Origin: Scalesia atractyloides | Taxonomy: Eukaryota; Streptophyta; Magnoliopsida; Asterales; Asteraceae | Length of the DNA: 64,000 nucleotides | Direction of reading: 5' to 3' | Assembly (NCBI GenBank): GCA_947069175.1 | Contig: CAMTDV010000003.1 | Location: 31,219,353-31,283,352, forward strand | Part shown: positions 47,101 to 56,985 of the stretch, piece after piece | How positions within the stretch are numbered: the first letter of the stretch is position 1 | Layout of the letters: each line of letters starts with the position of its first letter | Translations under genes and position numbers: made by a program | Notes under the pieces: generated by a model | Database searches by the model: none | What the model was told of the DNA's origin: nothing | Seen by the model: only the letters and a program-made list of their open reading frames with translations

Positions 47101-47650
47101 GTGACGGCGCTTGCCTTCTCGCCTTGCACCGTCAAGATTTCGTCGTTAGAGAGCGGAATACGGATAGATTTTTCGAAGCAGAGAACTTCAGCCCGGACGT
47201 CGGATAGCCAGTCCATTCCGACTACCACGTCAAAACTTCCCAGGGTAGTTGTCATTAGATCAATGGTAAAAGTGTGACCCGCGAGTTTGAGTTGACAGCC
47301 GGATACTATATGGGTCACGTCTACAGATTTACCATCGGCTAGTTCTATGATATAAGGGGTCTCTAAGGGTTTAGGCGTGAGATATAGGTTCTTCCTAAAA
47401 GACTCAGATATAAAACTCCTATCCGCACCCGTATCAAAAAGCACAGTAGCAAAATGTTCATTAAGGGGAAACTTACCGGTGACCACGTTCGAGTCGTTTC
47501 TGGCCTCTCCGCGGCCCAATGTAAATGCGCGACCTTTGGCACCTCCTGTGCCACCGTTTCCATTATTGTTGTTGTTATTGTTGTTGTTGTGGTTATTGTG
47601 GTTGTGGTTGTTCCCACCATTGTTGTTGTTGTTACGCAGCTGTGGGCAGT
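44139..47650 (-). pseudogene. Gypsy pol (PR-RT-RNase H-INT), two in-frame stops
   Basis: One reading frame runs through. Protease: LFDTGADRSFIS (about 47435). RT: KKDRTFRMCIDYRELNK, KIDLRSGYHQL, MPFGLTNAPAVF and VFIDDILIYSK (Asp-Asp near 46420). RNase H: CDASIQGLGCVLMQRDK, HDLELGAVVFALK, FTDHKSL and ADALSRK. INT: HKSRYSVHPGSDKM with CLTCAKVK (His-His-Cys-Cys), MDFITKL, SIISDRDARF and ERTIQTLEDML (Asp-Asp-Glu). GPF/Y module: RYVGPFVILKRIG. Tail: ARWDSKRGPEFTWEREDQMK, a divergent chromodomain. Stops interrupt it at 46013-46011 (TAA, between RT and RNase H) and 44993-44991 (TAG, in INT). Flanking parts stay in frame, so only point changes separate it from a full polyprotein frame. It ends at 44139. 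Confidence 0.95.
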
Positions 47651-48792
47651 CTCTTTTGAAGTGGGCAGTGCTACCACACTGATAGCATCCCCGGTTAACA
47701 CCCTGTTGTTGGCCTTGGGGTTGATTTTGGTTCTGTCGGGACATGATTTCCGCACGACAATCCTTTGCCGCATGTCCCATCTTGCCACATCATTGGCAGC
47801 GATTTCCGGCACAAGGGCCGTTATGATGAAGATTACAGCGATTGCACTACGGCTTTCGACCTACATAGCCGCTTGCGTTCTGGTTGTTGTTGTTGTTGTT
47901 GGCGGGCTGATTTTGGTGACCCCGGTGGCTGTTGTAATGATTGAACCGTTTCTGGTTCCCCTGTTGTGGCTGGAATGACGAAGACTGTCGAGCAGACGAG
48001 TCTTCAAACTTTCTTTTATTGTCAGGGGCAACTTCAGTTGTACCCCGTGCTGGCAACTTCTTTTGTTCCACCGCCTTATCGGTGAGTTTGTGCGCCAATC
48101 GGATTGCTTGATGTTCAGTTGCAGGGTTACTAGCCATTACCATACACTGAATCTCCGGGACCAGACCCCCAAGGTAGAACTCGAGCCGTTTCTCCACAGT
48201 GTTAGCCAGATCGGGACACAGAAATACCAAGTCATCATGTTTTGCTATGTAAGCTTCGATGTCAGATCCCACCATCTTGTGGTTCCATAAGGCTTGCTCC
48301 AACTGTTGCACTCTGTCTCGTGGACAGTACTCCTCTTTGATTAGGGCCTTGAACTCGGCCCAGGCCATTGCATTTGCAGCAATAAGTCCACGCGTTTGGA
48401 CTTGTGCATTCCACCAAGTTAGTGCCCCGTCTTCCAGTGTTGAGGCTGCGTACTTGACCTTGTTGGCCTCTAGACAGTTGCACATTTCAAATACTGATTC
48501 AGATTTTTCGATCCAGCGGACCAGTCCAATGGGTCCTTCTGCCCCCGAGAATTTGCTTGGTTTCGCGTCGAGAACATCTTGTAGGGGTTAAAACCCCCTC
48601 CTGCTGACAGAGAACAGGTAGTCAGCGAGGAATTCTACTAGCCCAACTATTAGATTTTCACACGAAAATTTAATAATGGTTACCTGCCGGTTGGTTCTGA
48701 ACACCCGCTAAAGCTGCGTTCACGTGCTCTTGAATCATGGCAGCTAGTTCTTCGGGCGTCATGTTAAGGTTTCCACGTCGTCCAGTTGCCAT
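47651..48792 (-). pseudogene. Gypsy gag, frameshifted, one stop, candidate intron
   Basis: The gag core reads KPSKFSGAEGPIGLVRWIEK, then LEDGALTWWNAQVQ and YLGGLVPEIQCMV. It carries two zinc knuckles, CQWCGKMGHAAKDC and CYQCGSTAHFKRDC, followed by an Asn/His-rich linker. A TAG at 47849-47847 lies just before the first knuckle. The likely start is ATG at 48792 (MATGRRGNLNMTPEELAAM). An 83-nt stretch, 48683-48601, has GT and AG ends and joins the N-terminal peptide to the core in phase, so an intron is possible. A one-base frameshift lies near 48570-48575. Gag shares its frame with pol. Confidence 0.85.
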
Positions 48793-49101
48793 TTAGATCT
48801 TCGAAATACAACATAAACACACCCCGATAAGTCTTATATATCCAATATAGTTATCCTACTTCGTACTTAAATAATTATCAAGTTATGTCAACTCAAATAC
48901 ATTAAATAGTCAAAAGAAATACTTGATTAAATGAAGTTTCAACGTCTTACAAAGTGCCAACCAAACATATGAATTCACTATAAAGTCTCAAGTTTAAACA
49001 CAAGTGGGAAAATAAATAGACTGGAGGAAAGTAAATAAAATAAGCGAGACGTGTCAGTGGTCTACGTCTCCATCCCCCAAATCACTGTCGTTGCCGTCAT
49101 C
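48793..49101 (-). other. Spacer between upstream ORF and gag
   Basis: About 310 bases, T-rich in sense, with stops in all frames and no recognisable peptide. It could be leader or intron. Confidence 0.5.
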
Positions 49102-49719
49102 CTACGCGGCATTTTCAGCTTCTACAGCTGGATCCTCCTCCGGATCCTCCTCTGGATCCTCCTCTGGGTCCTCCTCTGGATCCTCTTCCGGATCCTCTTC
49201 CGGATCCTCTTCTGGATCCTCCTCTACCGGCACTGGAGGGGCCGGTGCTAGTGCAGGTGCTTGATTTTGCTCTAGCTCCTGAATGTTCCAACTATTTTCC
49301 AGGACTCTGTCTTCGAGCCAGTCGGCTCTTATCTGCTCAGCACGCAGATCTCTGGCTAAGGTGTTACGAGCTATCTTACTCGTATCTTGCCCTTCCTCGA
49401 GCGAGTCGGTTTTACCTGTCAGTTGTCGGATCATCCATCCCTGTGCTAGGATGGTTTCCTGCATTCTTTCTAACTGTTCTTGTTGTTTCTGTATCATGTT
49501 TCTAAGTAGGTCATTTCCTACTTCTACAGAGTTAACCGGTTTGATCGGCACAGCGATGATTGGGCGTGATGACGACTCCTCCCCCAGAGCGAGCCTTTTC
49601 CTCGCAGCTAAGCGTGTTTCCACACCATAAGATGGTAAGGGTTCCACCATAGGTGCCTTTCCTGGCGCTCTTGGTGGCGTAAGTTTGTCAGATGATGATG
49701 ACGATGATGATGATGACAT
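49102..49719 (-). CDS. Extra ORF upstream of gag: Ser-rich, coiled coil, EEDP repeats
   Basis: A 205-aa intact ORF with its own ATG at 49719, between the PBS and gag. The N-terminus is a run of nine Ser (MSSSSSSSSSDKLTPP), followed by a basic/Pro segment. Residues about 70-150 are rich in Gln/Glu/Leu (RNMIQKQQEQLERMQETI) and look like a coiled coil. The C-terminus has eight tandem EEDP tetrapeptides (12-bp DNA units, about 49127-49226). No known domain. I recall EEDP-repeat peptides in predicted Asteraceae proteins attached to Gypsy polyproteins, which supports a recurrent element ORF. Function unknown; it might be a gag N-terminal exon or a separate accessory protein. It is the only undamaged long ORF of the element. 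Confidence 0.7.
   Translation of the reverse strand: MSSSSSSSSSDKLTPPRAPGKAPMVEPLPSYGVETRLAARKRLALGEESSSRPIIAVPIKPVNSVEVGNDLLRNMIQKQQEQLERMQETILAQGWMIRQLTGKTDSLEEGQDTSKIARNTLARDLRAEQIRADWLEDRVLENSWNIQELEQNQAPALAPAPPVPVEEDPEEDPEEDPEEDPEEDPEEDPEEDPEEDPAVEAENAA
49127..49226 (-). repeat. Eight 12-bp tandem repeats coding EEDP
   Basis: Plus-strand units GGATCCTCCTCT with variants (GGGTCC, CTCTTC). All variants are synonymous, so the peptide repeat is perfect while the DNA has drifted. Confidence 0.9.
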
Positions 49720-49909
49720 TGCCTGTTAGGTTGTGTGGTTAGTTACCAGTTGTTTGCATTTCTTATTATGAAGTCATAATCTACATAACACAGTTGTGGT
49801 ACATCGCATAACAAGATATAACAGTTCGGTGCCAAACTACGTCTAGTGTCGTGTATTCAGCTATAGTTTAGGTCTACTTCTAATGCAAACCTGGTTCTCT
49901 ATAGCTAAT

Positions 49910-49922
49910 GGCTCTGATACCA
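49910..49922 (-). promoter_or_regulatory. Primer binding site (initiator tRNA-Met type)
   Basis: Sense TGGTATCAGAGCC begins three bases after the LTR end. This matches the 3' end of plant initiator tRNA-Met. Confidence 0.95.
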
Positions 49923-49925
49923 ATC

Positions 49926-52648
49926 TGTCACACCCTCAATTTCCACTTGCGGAGTTTTACCGTGAGGCGTGTGAACAAACCAGAATCTGAAACACTAGTA
50001 CGTTGAACGACTCTATATGATTTGATAATACGTTTTCCAAAAATCATTTGTTTAACCATTCATCGTAGATTTTATATTGTCTTAGTTAGTTACCAATGTT
50101 TAGCGGAAGCATTAGTTTAAGTGGTTGAGCGGAAGCATAAAATAAGTAGAGAAACGGGCGCCAACACAAACGCCAATACAAATGAAAAACCCAAAACAAT
50201 GTTTGTAAATGAGACTCGATAAAAGATGTCTTGTTCAATGCATGTGAGTGCACCTAGAGCTCCTAGCGTCCTGAGAAACATGTAAAGAAACAAGTGTCAA
50301 CATTAAAGATGAGTGACTTCACAGGTTTTCATAAATTCGTTTGTTCGGTTATGAGTTTGTTTCCCCCGTTATCCCTAACCCGGGATAACGACTAGTTCCA
50401 TTATTCCCAACCCGGAATAATAATAATGTTGGTTCCATTATTCCAAACCCGGAATAATAAAGTTGTTGTTTCCATTATCCCCAACCCGGGATAATATAGT
50501 TGGTTCGTAATTAAGTTCAATGTTAACATATATAGGTAGCTAGCCTAAAGTTATGTCACGTAAGTGTTTGCGATCGAAGCTGACTGTTGTGCCTCCGTGT
50601 TGCCAGGCCTATCACTGACCATGGCGAAGTTAGGCCAAATTATTCACCCGTTGACCATACCCGGTCGGCTAGCGCGACTAGCTCGGATGGGGCTTGTCGG
50701 GCACAGTAGTACTACTTATAATTCCCCCGCTATTAAAACCCAATACTAACGATCCGAGAGATTGACGAGGACTTAAGTGATATAGCTGCTTAGTGACCAT
50801 AACATTACATTAACATTAACTTAGTTACCGAATAGTTATGTGACGTTAATTTCATATAACGTAAAGAGATTGAGTTGAAGAGTGTATACATGTTTCTCCC
50901 CCTGTTGTTTAAAACCGGATAAAATTAGGGGCCGTGAACTCACCTTTAGTTGCTCGGTTAGTGTAGCAAAGAAGTCGTAAAGGATGGGACCGCTAATTGC
51001 GTCCTAACAAACCAATTGATTTCAAGTCAGTGTGTGAACACACCAATACAAAATTCTACACATAATTTACGCACAAAGTGATACACACAATCAAAATTCC
51101 TAACACTCAAACATGCATGCAAGTATCCTCATGTGAACATAGTAATCAAAACAATTTATCATGAACATAATCCAATCCATACAACACTTTGGTGCACACA
51201 ATCACAAGTTATCAAATTTCAGCTTACATACTCATAATTCAGCTGTTTTCTAGGGTTTTTATAAAATAGTTCCAACGTTCCAAATATTCCAATTATTTTA
51301 CAGCAGGTGACAACTATATTGTAGAAATTTATATAAATTTTTCAAGTCCTAATTCTTTACCATTTAACCATAAATATTAATATACTAGGCTGCAGTCAGA
51401 TTCGTCGCTTTCTGACTGCAGTCCACGGAAGAATTTATTTAAAAATCACTGATCGTCCAATTAACAAAATTCCAGTTGGAGTTGCCCGGAAATTTCCATA
51501 CCTAGTTGCTGTACAAATTTCATGATTCGACTCCCTACTGATTATAAAATCCAACTCGATAAACAACTAACAAAATTTCAGGATTTTCACAGCTTTAGTT
51601 ACTGAACTTATTTGGCCACTTAAAAATATCAAACGACTTCAGAAAAATATGAATCCAGCGCCATTAGATTCGTTATTCAAATCTCTACGTTTTAGACTTC
51701 AGAAAATCCGTTTTTCGACAACTAATGACCGAGTTACAGCCAGTTGAAGTCGGCTGTAACTATCACTCAGCAACCTGTTTCAGCATTTTGTTACCACCAA
51801 TTCGCATAAACCGTCAATATAATGAACCTAGGCAATCAAGAACTGATTTTTCTTATCATAGATCCATACATATATCATATCCATGCAAACCCTAATCAAC
51901 ATCTCTAGTTTTTATAAACAAACACAGCCTAGATTTTCAGATTTCGAACAAACATCACTTGCAAACATTATTAACAAATCGGCTAACATAACCTTGCATT
52001 CAAACATATAATCCGAAAACAACACAATCACTTCATTCAAACACATATGATCCGAATATGATCTTGCAAACAATTATATATCCTAACCTTTAATATCAAG
52101 CTTAATGAACCGTGAGTAGATGAGGAACCGATGATCAAGGATAGTTGCGACCGAGAGGATGAAAGGAACAAGCTGCTCGCGACCGAGAAGGTGATGTAGG
52201 GCTGATCAGATCAAGATGATGAAGGAAGAGGTTGCTCGCGATCACTGGAACAAACGGAAGGCTATTTGTCGGTCGAAGAGATGAACAAGGGCTGCCGTCG
52301 GCTTCTTAGGTATTAGGGTTTTGTGTTTTTGTTTTTGTGAAGGAGACCCATGCATGTGTTTGTATATATAGGCGCAAGAGATGAATGGGTTGCGGTTTGG
52401 GTGTCTCGCGGCCGAAGGGACTTGGGTTTAAGGTTTAGGTTCTAAACTTGATCCCCAAGTTTAGTTCCTTGAGTCGCAAGAAAAGAGGCCGGCTCGTGTC
52501 GCGGTTCGGCTTGATTCAATTGTTTATTTATTACGTCTATACATTATAACTAACATAAAGCACGAACTCGGATATCACATAATAACGTAGCACGTAATTT
52601 ATTCGACAAGTATTGCGTTTAAGTTATCCGAAAAACTGGGATGTCACA
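49926..52648 (-). repeat. 5' LTR of the young Gypsy element (2,723 bp)
   Basis: Near-identical partner of 41156-43877, offset 8,770 bp. It drives the minus-strand transcript; the TATA box is at about 52370-52363. It is followed on the internal side by a 3-base spacer and the primer binding site. Confidence 0.95.
50368..50495 (-). other. Array of four covarying stem-loops (5' LTR copy)
   Basis: Same four hairpins as at 41598-41725, with no changes in stems or loops. In the 5' LTR it would lie in the RNA leader, about 440 nt before the primer binding site. Confidence 0.9.
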
Positions 52649-53378
52649 ATCTTCATGAATTAACCTACTTGAAACTAATCAATGCAGCATCTCTGTTTCT
52701 ACTTTAACCACATCACGTTCGGTTTTAGCACACTCCACCGCTTGATCCTCTGATCTTCAAAAACACAACTGACAATTGAAAGAAACTTTGAATCGTCACA
52801 CTGATAAACTTCAAATTTGCGAATAGCCGCGAAAATTTAAAATCCCATTTTTCATAATCACGTTAAAGCATACTCCTGAATGATTGATTAGTGTAAATGG
52901 TAATTTCTCTCAATCAGCAAATCTACATCGGATAACAAATCGGCTGATAACACATTCAAATATGAGAATATTCTTCCACTATCGGAATCACATTCTTCCA
53001 CTTTTGTCACAATAACAGATATATAGTCTTCTCCATAAGACCTGGCAGCAACTTAATCAATAAACATCATCATTCCCCCGCGGTTAGTCCAAAAAACAAT
53101 TCCCCTGCTCGAAGATTAACCATTCTGACACTTTAGACTATCATCGAGCATTCATGTATCTAATATCTTGAACACCCTCTGATATCTTATAAGTATCGAC
53201 AATACAGATGCATCTCCTGACGCTAATCCTACTATCTAGCTTGACGAAGAACAGGGACTCAAACCCTAAGCATCAATTTGATCTAGATCTAAAGAATCTG
53301 AACTTCATGTGATCACGAACTAACGATTCCCGATCCTATGCATCCCCAGACAATCTGAAGTCGGAACCACCTGAATAC
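52649..53378 (-). other. Interior of the minus-strand Copia, resumed
   Basis: Continues 40930-41155 across the ATCTT target duplication. In sense, about 52790-52690 gives a short charged peptide (KTERDVVKVETEM) that could be gag or post-pol coiled coil, but no domain is certain. Purine tracts occur in sense at about 53105 and 53083. No other gene is seen. The right limit, against the next Copia LTR, is a guess. Confidence 0.4.
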
Positions 53379-53805
53379 TGTTGCACGTCACGAATTTAAA
53401 AAATGCCAGAATTTCAATATATTTATTGATGCATAATGTCTATCGCCTACGTATTTGGGTCATGTCGTGTTTGTAATAGGGCTTTACTCTTAGATTTGAT
53501 TTTTGTATGTATATTGTTCACTTCGTAAGAAGTTGAAGTTCACTTCATAAGAAGGTAGCCTGGTTCTTTTCGTACAAAGATGAACTAACTTTGTACGAAG
53601 GTAGACTCTATCCTCGCACGAAGTGGAAAGTCTATATATAGGTGTGTTTGGGTCTTGAGTCTGTAGCTGTTTTTTTTACTGATACGGCGAAGCCCTGTCA
53701 GATTTGTTTCAGGATTGTACAAGTTTAACAATTAGTGAAACATGAACATTAAAAAGTATATCTTGATATATTGTCGCTATTATAAAATGAATTTCGCACA
53801 TTTTA

Positions 53806-56408
53806 TGTCACACCCTAAAATTACCACTTGTAGAGTTTACCACGGGACGTATGACATACCAGGATCTAGCCACTAATTATGTCAAACTAATAGTAAATAG
53901 TATAAAACAATGTCATCATGTCCAACATGAATAGTGAATTTCAAATTAAATGTTTCAAACATAGTATGTGTCCAGCGAAAGCATAGATAATTGTTCTATT
54001 AAACAACACCATATTGTTTCAAAACATGAACATAAATTTAAATGTTTTGATCAAGCGATACGACCTATAACAGCTCTCCCTCCTCAGACTGCAAGTTCCA
54101 ATTCAACCAAGTATCTAACAATCTACAAGCATGCAGAAAAAAAAGTGTATCAACGGTAAAGCCGGCGAGGTCACAATTTTGTTTTATGTAAATCATGTAA
54201 GTGTTTAGTTTAAAGACATACCAACAATAAACTCGATACCAAAGTGACTATTATGTTTGTTGTGCCCTCATCAATGTCTATCAACATTCATCCAGTGTTT
54301 AAGGTCATTAGTTCACGCCCGTCTCCCAGCATGGTGTGAGGTTTGTCAAGCCTAATAGCGGTATCAACTAATACCCCGTTGCCTCCAAGGCAACAAGTTT
54401 TAGTAGTAAGTAGAGACTTTCGTGATAGAGTTTGAGTTTATTAACTAACATTGAAATTAAAATACAACAGTTATAAAAAGTACTCTGCCAAGGAATAGTA
54501 GTTTGTCCCCTCGGGACGCATGCTTGTGAAAGTGTAGTGAACTCACCTTAGTTTGCTCGGTGAGTGTTAACGTGCTTCTACACGTTAAAAAAGTGTTAGG
54601 TCCGCTAAAGCGACCTAATGTATAATAAGTGTAAGTATATGTACATGTAGGGTTTGCAATACCCTAATGGTCATAACAACCCAGTGTTCATGTGATCAGG
54701 TTAACATGTTTATCATATGATAACACACATTGGATTCTCTCTAGTTGGTGACATGTAAAGTGACTTTGGGAGAATTTGGATAACACATCCACATTACATA
54801 AACATAATTCGGAACAACTAAACGCATATATATTCCATGGATTGTTAAATTCCGACACACATATACCATACATGCATGTAAAATCGGACACGTATACCTG
54901 TATTCACATAAATTCAGAAAGCATATATGCATTAAGTGCGGACTCCTAAGAGATCCTAAACTCGGACTCCCTTTGAAACCCATGAACAAATTCGGACTAT
55001 AAACAAACCCACAAAACTCGGATTCAATAATAACTATTAAACTCGGATTCTTAAGTTAAGTTCGGACAAGCATGCATACAATCAAACCCGAACAAGCATA
55101 CCCAAGTTGTACTTTGAAAAACATACCTAAGTTAAACTCTGAAAAACATAACCAACTTAAACTCTGAAAAACATACCCAACTTAAACTCTTAAAAACATA
55201 CCCAAGTTAAACTCTGAAAAGCATACTCATGTCAAACTCTAAAAAGCATAGTATACACATAAATTTGGATTAGATATGTGGTATATTTATAAACTCGGAC
55301 CAGATATGTGGCATAGGTATAAACTCGAATTCATTTAAGAATACAAACTCGGACGTCATATAAATTCGGACATCATGCAACTTCGGAACTCCCTTGTTTC
55401 CCTCCTAAATTCGAACAACATCCCACACATTAAACTCGAATAGGGAGTCCTTCAATAAACTCGAAATACACACTCATAATGCTAATAAACTCGGACAAAT
55501 AGTCCTTCAATAAATTCGGAATACACATTCATAATAAACTCGGACACTATAACATTCATAATAAACTTAGACGCTATAATAAATCTGGATCTCTTTTACA
55601 ACAGTTTCTCTGTAATCAATCATGTTATGAATCAAACCAACAGTTTAACATTCATATTATATCAATAACATCTCTAATGACTAGCATAACAGTTTCTCAA
55701 CATAACAATTCTACAACCAAACCATAATCTCTGTAATCAATCATGTTATGAATCAAACCAACAGTTTAACATTCATATTATATCAATAGCATCTCTAATG
55801 ACTAGCAGTAATCATGCGATTCATTCAATCTAACAACTATTACATATTCATCAAGCATGAAATAAAACACAAATTGTTTGGATGTCTAGAGTTTTGCATG
55901 AAATCAAAATAATAAGAACAACAAAGTATAACACAAAGCACTTACTTTAGATGGATTTAGGGTTTGTTCTCGAATTGTTGGAGGATGGAAGATTGATGAT
56001 TTGAGAGTTGTGTTGCAAAGCCAAAATGATTTGAGAATGGTTAGAGAACTACATATGATGGATTGTTGAGATTATAAGAGGTTTTAGGGTTATGCAGGAG
56101 TTTACTAGAGTTTCACTATTAACTCTAAACACCCCCTAACTATATAACTTTCATACATGAAACACATAATATCATACAATTCACAATAAAGCACATAATT
56201 CACGTATTTTTCATGCAATACATAAGTATCATCAATACCGTCTGTTTATAATTATTGTGCGTGTTCATAAGCAACGTTTAGAGAATTATCTTCTGTGTGT
56301 TCCTAGTAATTCCCTGAACTAATCCTAGTTAAATGCAGTGTAATGAATGTATGTCTAAATTAACTATGGTTAGGTTAAAGTATTAACCTAAAATTATGGG
56401 TTGTCATA
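53806..56408 (-). repeat. Solo Gypsy LTR (about 2.6 kb)
   Basis: Left end TGTCACACCCTAAAATTACC, close to the ends of the young element's LTR (TGTCACACCCTCAATTTCC). It shares GTGAACTCACCTTAGTTTGCTCGG (54538-) with 42163- of that LTR. The right end is GGGTTGTCATA at about 56408. TTTTA flanks it at 53801-53805 and 56409-56413. No internal region is present, so unequal LTR recombination is the likely origin. It contains repeated ACTCTGAAAAACATACC and AAACTCGGA units at 55100-55560. Confidence 0.7.
55110..55570. repeat. Short degenerate repeats in the solo LTR
   Basis: First, six or so copies of TTAAACTCTGAAAAACATACCCAAG-type units, about 29 bp apart (55110-55250). Then many AAACTCGGAC/AAATTCGGAC units with irregular spacing (54950-55570). 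Confidence 0.75.
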
Positions 56409-56467
56409 TTTTATGACTAGTTAAACAAATTAGGACCTGAGCAAACAGATTAGGAGATCCTCACAAG

Positions 56468-56479
56468 TGGTATCAGAGC
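56468..56479 (+). promoter_or_regulatory. Primer binding site (initiator tRNA-Met type)
   Basis: TGGTATCAGAGC two bases after the LTR end CTCACA. Confidence 0.9.
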
Positions 56480-56699
56480 TTGGATGCCTGATCTGAAGAC
56501 AATTCATCAAGACTCTACTTCTCTTCTACTAATTTTCACTTATTTTTATCATCTTTAAGAACTTGAACGGACAAAATGGACTCATTTTTTTCCAGGACTA
56601 AAATTTCACTAATAACAAACCCTTGAAAGAATCAGACCAAAAATCATCTGGAATCATGATAAAAACATTGAAAAATGTGAAAGTTTGAAACCCTACCTT

Positions 56700-56970
56700 C
56701 ACACGATCTTAAAAGTCACTTCGCACAAAGATAATTTTATGTTCACACGAAGATAATTTCTTTAAAGTTGAAGAATTTTCCCTCGCACAAAGATAAATTT
56801 CACTCCATACGAAGTAAATTCTTGAAAATTTTAGATTTATCTTGGCACAAAGATAGATCTAAAAATTCGGTGTTTTATCTTCGTACGAACTGGAATATGA
56901 TTGGTTTTGTGTTTTAACTTCCCACCAGGTCAACTTCGCACAAAGTCTACTTTGCACCAAGCAAGTTTTC
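56700..56970 (+). repeat. Cluster of TTCG-ACGAAG-like elements in the leader
   Basis: At least eight imperfect copies of CTTCGTACGAAGT (for example CTTCGCACAAAG near 56718, CTTCGTACGAACT near 56878, CTTCGCACAAAGT near 56946) between PBS and gag. They resemble the elements in this family's LTR promoter. Confidence 0.65.
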
Positions 56971-56985
56971 AACAAATTGTTTGAT

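Larger units (their letters stand above)
41156..52648 (-). mobile_element. Young, structurally complete Ty3/Gypsy element
   Basis: 11,493 bp with two LTRs (41156-43877 and 49926-52648), PBS, PPT, gag-pol on the minus strand and an extra upstream ORF. Perfect 5-bp target duplication ATCTT at 41151-41155 and 52649-52653. I count by eye about 13 substitutions and one indel between LTRs, about 0.5%. With a commonly used plant rate of 1.3e-8 per site per year this suggests roughly 0.2 million years; this is an estimate. The pol order PR-RT-RH-INT and the divergent chromodomain tail place it in plant chromoviruses, perhaps Tekay/Del-like. Three in-frame stops and one frameshift prevent autonomous activity. 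Confidence 0.95.
53379..56465 (+). repeat. Copia 5' LTR interrupted by a solo Gypsy LTR
   Basis: The outer parts are 53379-53805 and 56409-56465. The start TGTTGCACG is inferred; the end CCTCACA is set by the primer binding site at 56468. A TATA box (53633-53640) is preceded by five TTCGTACGAA-like elements (53518-53625). The interrupting LTR is flanked by TTTTA. Confidence 0.6.

Noticed and set aside
47363..47978. Long ORFs overlapping gag-pol in other frames (for example 47454-47978 plus and 47363-47812 minus)
   Set aside because: They are shadows of the gag/PR frame and its Asn-rich repeat. Only the frame with zinc knuckles and the protease motif is credible.
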